Below are positions 58,806 through 64,000 of a stretch of DNA of 64,000 nucleotides, in pieces. Below the pieces are notes generated by a model that ran no database searches, was not told where the DNA came from, and was given only the letters and a program-made list of their open reading frames with translations. Each line of letters starts with the position of its first letter. Position 1 is the first letter of the stretch. The DNA is from JASHVB01 sp036489395 (GTDB lineage Bacteria; Pseudomonadota; Alphaproteobacteria; Acetobacterales; Acetobacteraceae), in assembly GCA_036489395.1 (NCBI GenBank), contig DASXFW010000184.1, forward strand, positions 16,525-80,524. The letters are read 5' to 3'. The position numbers were made by a program, and so were the translations under genes.

Positions 58806-58874
58806 ACGGTCATGTAAGGTATGTCGGACAAAATAGCAATGTCTTTGTCCTGTGAAACCGAACAACGACGTTCC

Positions 58875-58910
58875 AAGAGAAAGGCCGGCGGCACTTGCGC
58901 ACCGCCGGCC
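58875..58910 (-). terminator. Rho-independent terminator of the rpoBC operon
   Basis: On the minus strand GGCCGGCGG pairs with CCGCCGGCC across a ten-base loop, followed by TTTCTCTT. It lies 52 bases beyond the rpoC stop. Confidence 0.85.
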
Positions 58911-58961
58911 CCTGATCGTGCGTGGATGGCCGGGCCTTCGCCCGGCCATGACGGGTGCGGC

Positions 58962-63119
<4,158 letters not shown>

Positions 63120-63145
63120 GCGTTCATGCCCTTTCCAGGGAAACC

Positions 63146-63222
63146 GTCATGGCCGGGCTTGTCCCGGCCATCAGTAGCGACGCCCAGCCGCGACGGATGG
63201 CCGGGACAGGCCCGGCCATGAC
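63146..63222. repeat. Family E palindrome between rpoB and rpoC
   Basis: Arms 63146-63172 and 63196-63222 (27 bases, one mismatch) are built from GTCATGGCCGGGCTTGTCCC and its inverted copy. It forms a strong hairpin in the rpoB-rpoC intercistronic RNA. A related short piece (GGCCGGGCCTTCGCCCGGCC) occurs in the rpoC trailer at 58927-58946. Confidence 0.9.
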
Positions 63223-63248
63223 GGCTTGGTAGGTTGCGTCGGTGACAA

Positions 63249-64000
63249 TCAAGCAGCGCGGTTATCCAGATCGACGTTCAGCCCCAACGACTTCAGTTCC
63301 TTCACCAGCACGTTGAAGCTCTCCGGCACGCCGGCCTCGAAGTTGTCCTGCTCGCGCACGATCGCCTCGTAGACCTTGGTGCGTCCGGACACGTCGTCCG
63401 ATTTCACCGTCAGCATCTCCTGTAGTGTATACGCGGCGCCATACGCCTCGAGCGCCCACACCTCCATCTCGCCGAAGCGCTGACCGCCGAACTGCGCCTT
63501 GCCGCCCAACGGCTGCTGCGTGACCAGCGAGTAAGGCCCGATGGAACGCGCGTGGATCTTGTCGTCCACCAGGTGATGCAGCTTCAGCATGTAGATGTAG
63601 CCGACGGTGACCTTGCGCTCGAACGGCTCGCCGGTGCGGCCATCGACCAGCACCACCTGACCCGAGGTATTCAGGCCGGCCTTCACCAGCATGCCCTCGA
63701 TGTCGGACATCCGCGCACCGTCGAACACCGGCGTGGCGATCGGAATGCCCTTCTTCAGGTTGTCGCACATCTCCATCAACTGCTCGGTGTTGAGAATGGC
63801 GATCTGATCGCGGAATTCCTCCTCGCCATAGACGTCACGCAGGCGCTCCAGCAGTTCTTCGCGTTGCGCGCCGGTACGGCGATAGGTTTCCACCAGCTCG
63901 CCGATCTGCGCGCCGAGCGTGTGGCAGGCCCAGCCGAGATGCGTCTCCAGGATCTGCCCGACGTTCATGCGCGACGGCACGCCCAGCGGGTTCAGCACCA
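63249..64000 (-). CDS. rpoB: DNA-directed RNA polymerase beta subunit, C-terminal part (cut by window edge)
   Basis: The last 250 or so residues of RpoB. It enters the window at LNPLGVPSRMNVGQILETHL, then GWACHTLG. FDGARMSDIEGMLVKAGLNT and GYIYMLKLHHLVDDKIHARS follow. The switch/clamp region VTQQPLGGKAQFGGQRFGEM and EVWALEAYGAAYTLQEMLTV precede the C-terminal VPESFNVLVKELKSLGLNVD. The rest lies beyond the right edge. It is upstream of rpoC in the same operon. Confidence 0.98.
   Translation of the reverse strand, partial: VLNPLGVPSRMNVGQILETHLGWACHTLGAQIGELVETYRRTGAQREELLERLRDVYGEEEFRDQIAILNTEQLMEMCDNLKKGIPIATPVFDGARMSDIEGMLVKAGLNTSGQVVLVDGRTGEPFERKVTVGYIYMLKLHHLVDDKIHARSIGPYSLVTQQPLGGKAQFGGQRFGEMEVWALEAYGAAYTLQEMLTVKSDDVSGRTKVYEAIVREQDNFEAGVPESFNVLVKELKSLGLNVDLDNRAA

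Overview
The window is a high-GC bacterial chromosome segment. It most likely comes from an alphaproteobacterium of the Acetobacteraceae/Rhodospirillales. This rests on the style of RpoC and RpoB, the zinc-finger DinB, the DUF423, DUF3368 and UPF0175 families, the abundance of hydantoinase and CoA-transferase type catabolism, and many palindromic intergenic repeats that translate as 'CHCEERSDEAI' or 'MPTKVGIHD'. The assignment is inferred from gene content only. No rRNA, tRNA, CRISPR array or replication origin was seen.

Layout. 1-9350: an F420/FMN-type oxidoreductase fragment and a BT1-like MFS transporter (minus strand), then a plus-strand catabolic operon of HyuA, HyuB, a CDGSH protein, an amidohydrolase, an enolase-superfamily enzyme and a ROK kinase. 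9339-20592: a large secreted metalloprotease with an RTX-like tail, DNA polymerase IV, a 2-oxoglutarate oxygenase, two glycosyltransferases and a protein made of about eleven 38-residue 'FDxxWY' units. 20603-32394: a second hydantoinase pair whose B and A subunits are about 7 kb apart. A response regulator, a complete RsbR-RsbS-RsbT stressosome module, an ATPase-PP2C fusion and two hybrid histidine kinases lie between them. The outer edges of this block carry matching composite palindromes. 32326-37378: a tightly packed minus-strand operon of a KAS III enzyme, an AlkB-type hydroxylase, an SDR, a sulfotransferase and an alpha/beta hydrolase. It is a plausible undescribed pathway for a sulfated lipid.

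37512-51664 is accessory-rich. It holds a polysaccharide deacetylase, a beta-hydroxyacid dehydrogenase, a proline iminopeptidase, a YopT-like cysteine-protease pseudogene, an epimerase and small membrane proteins. It also has an aldo/keto reductase, a TNT-like orphan toxin with a putative immunity gene, a PanE-like reductase, a truncated UPF0175/DUF3368 toxin-antitoxin pair and a branched-chain-type binding protein. A GxxExxY pseudogene and a decayed IS1595 transposase follow. 51665-56919 carries a Kef-type antiporter, a second binding protein, a CaiB/BaiF CoA transferase, a hypothetical gene and a VOC protein. 56951-64000 has a PIN/Phd module, an XRE/RelE module flanked by two copies of the rpoC 3' end and trailer, rpoC, and the C-terminal part of rpoB.

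The most notable features are the stressosome wired to two-component kinases and sitting between hyuB and hyuA, the KAS III-AlkB-SDR-sulfotransferase operon, and a family of nested composite palindromes. For one of those palindromes an occupied and an unoccupied site can be compared inside the window. All residue numbers were counted by hand from the start codon chosen in each entry.
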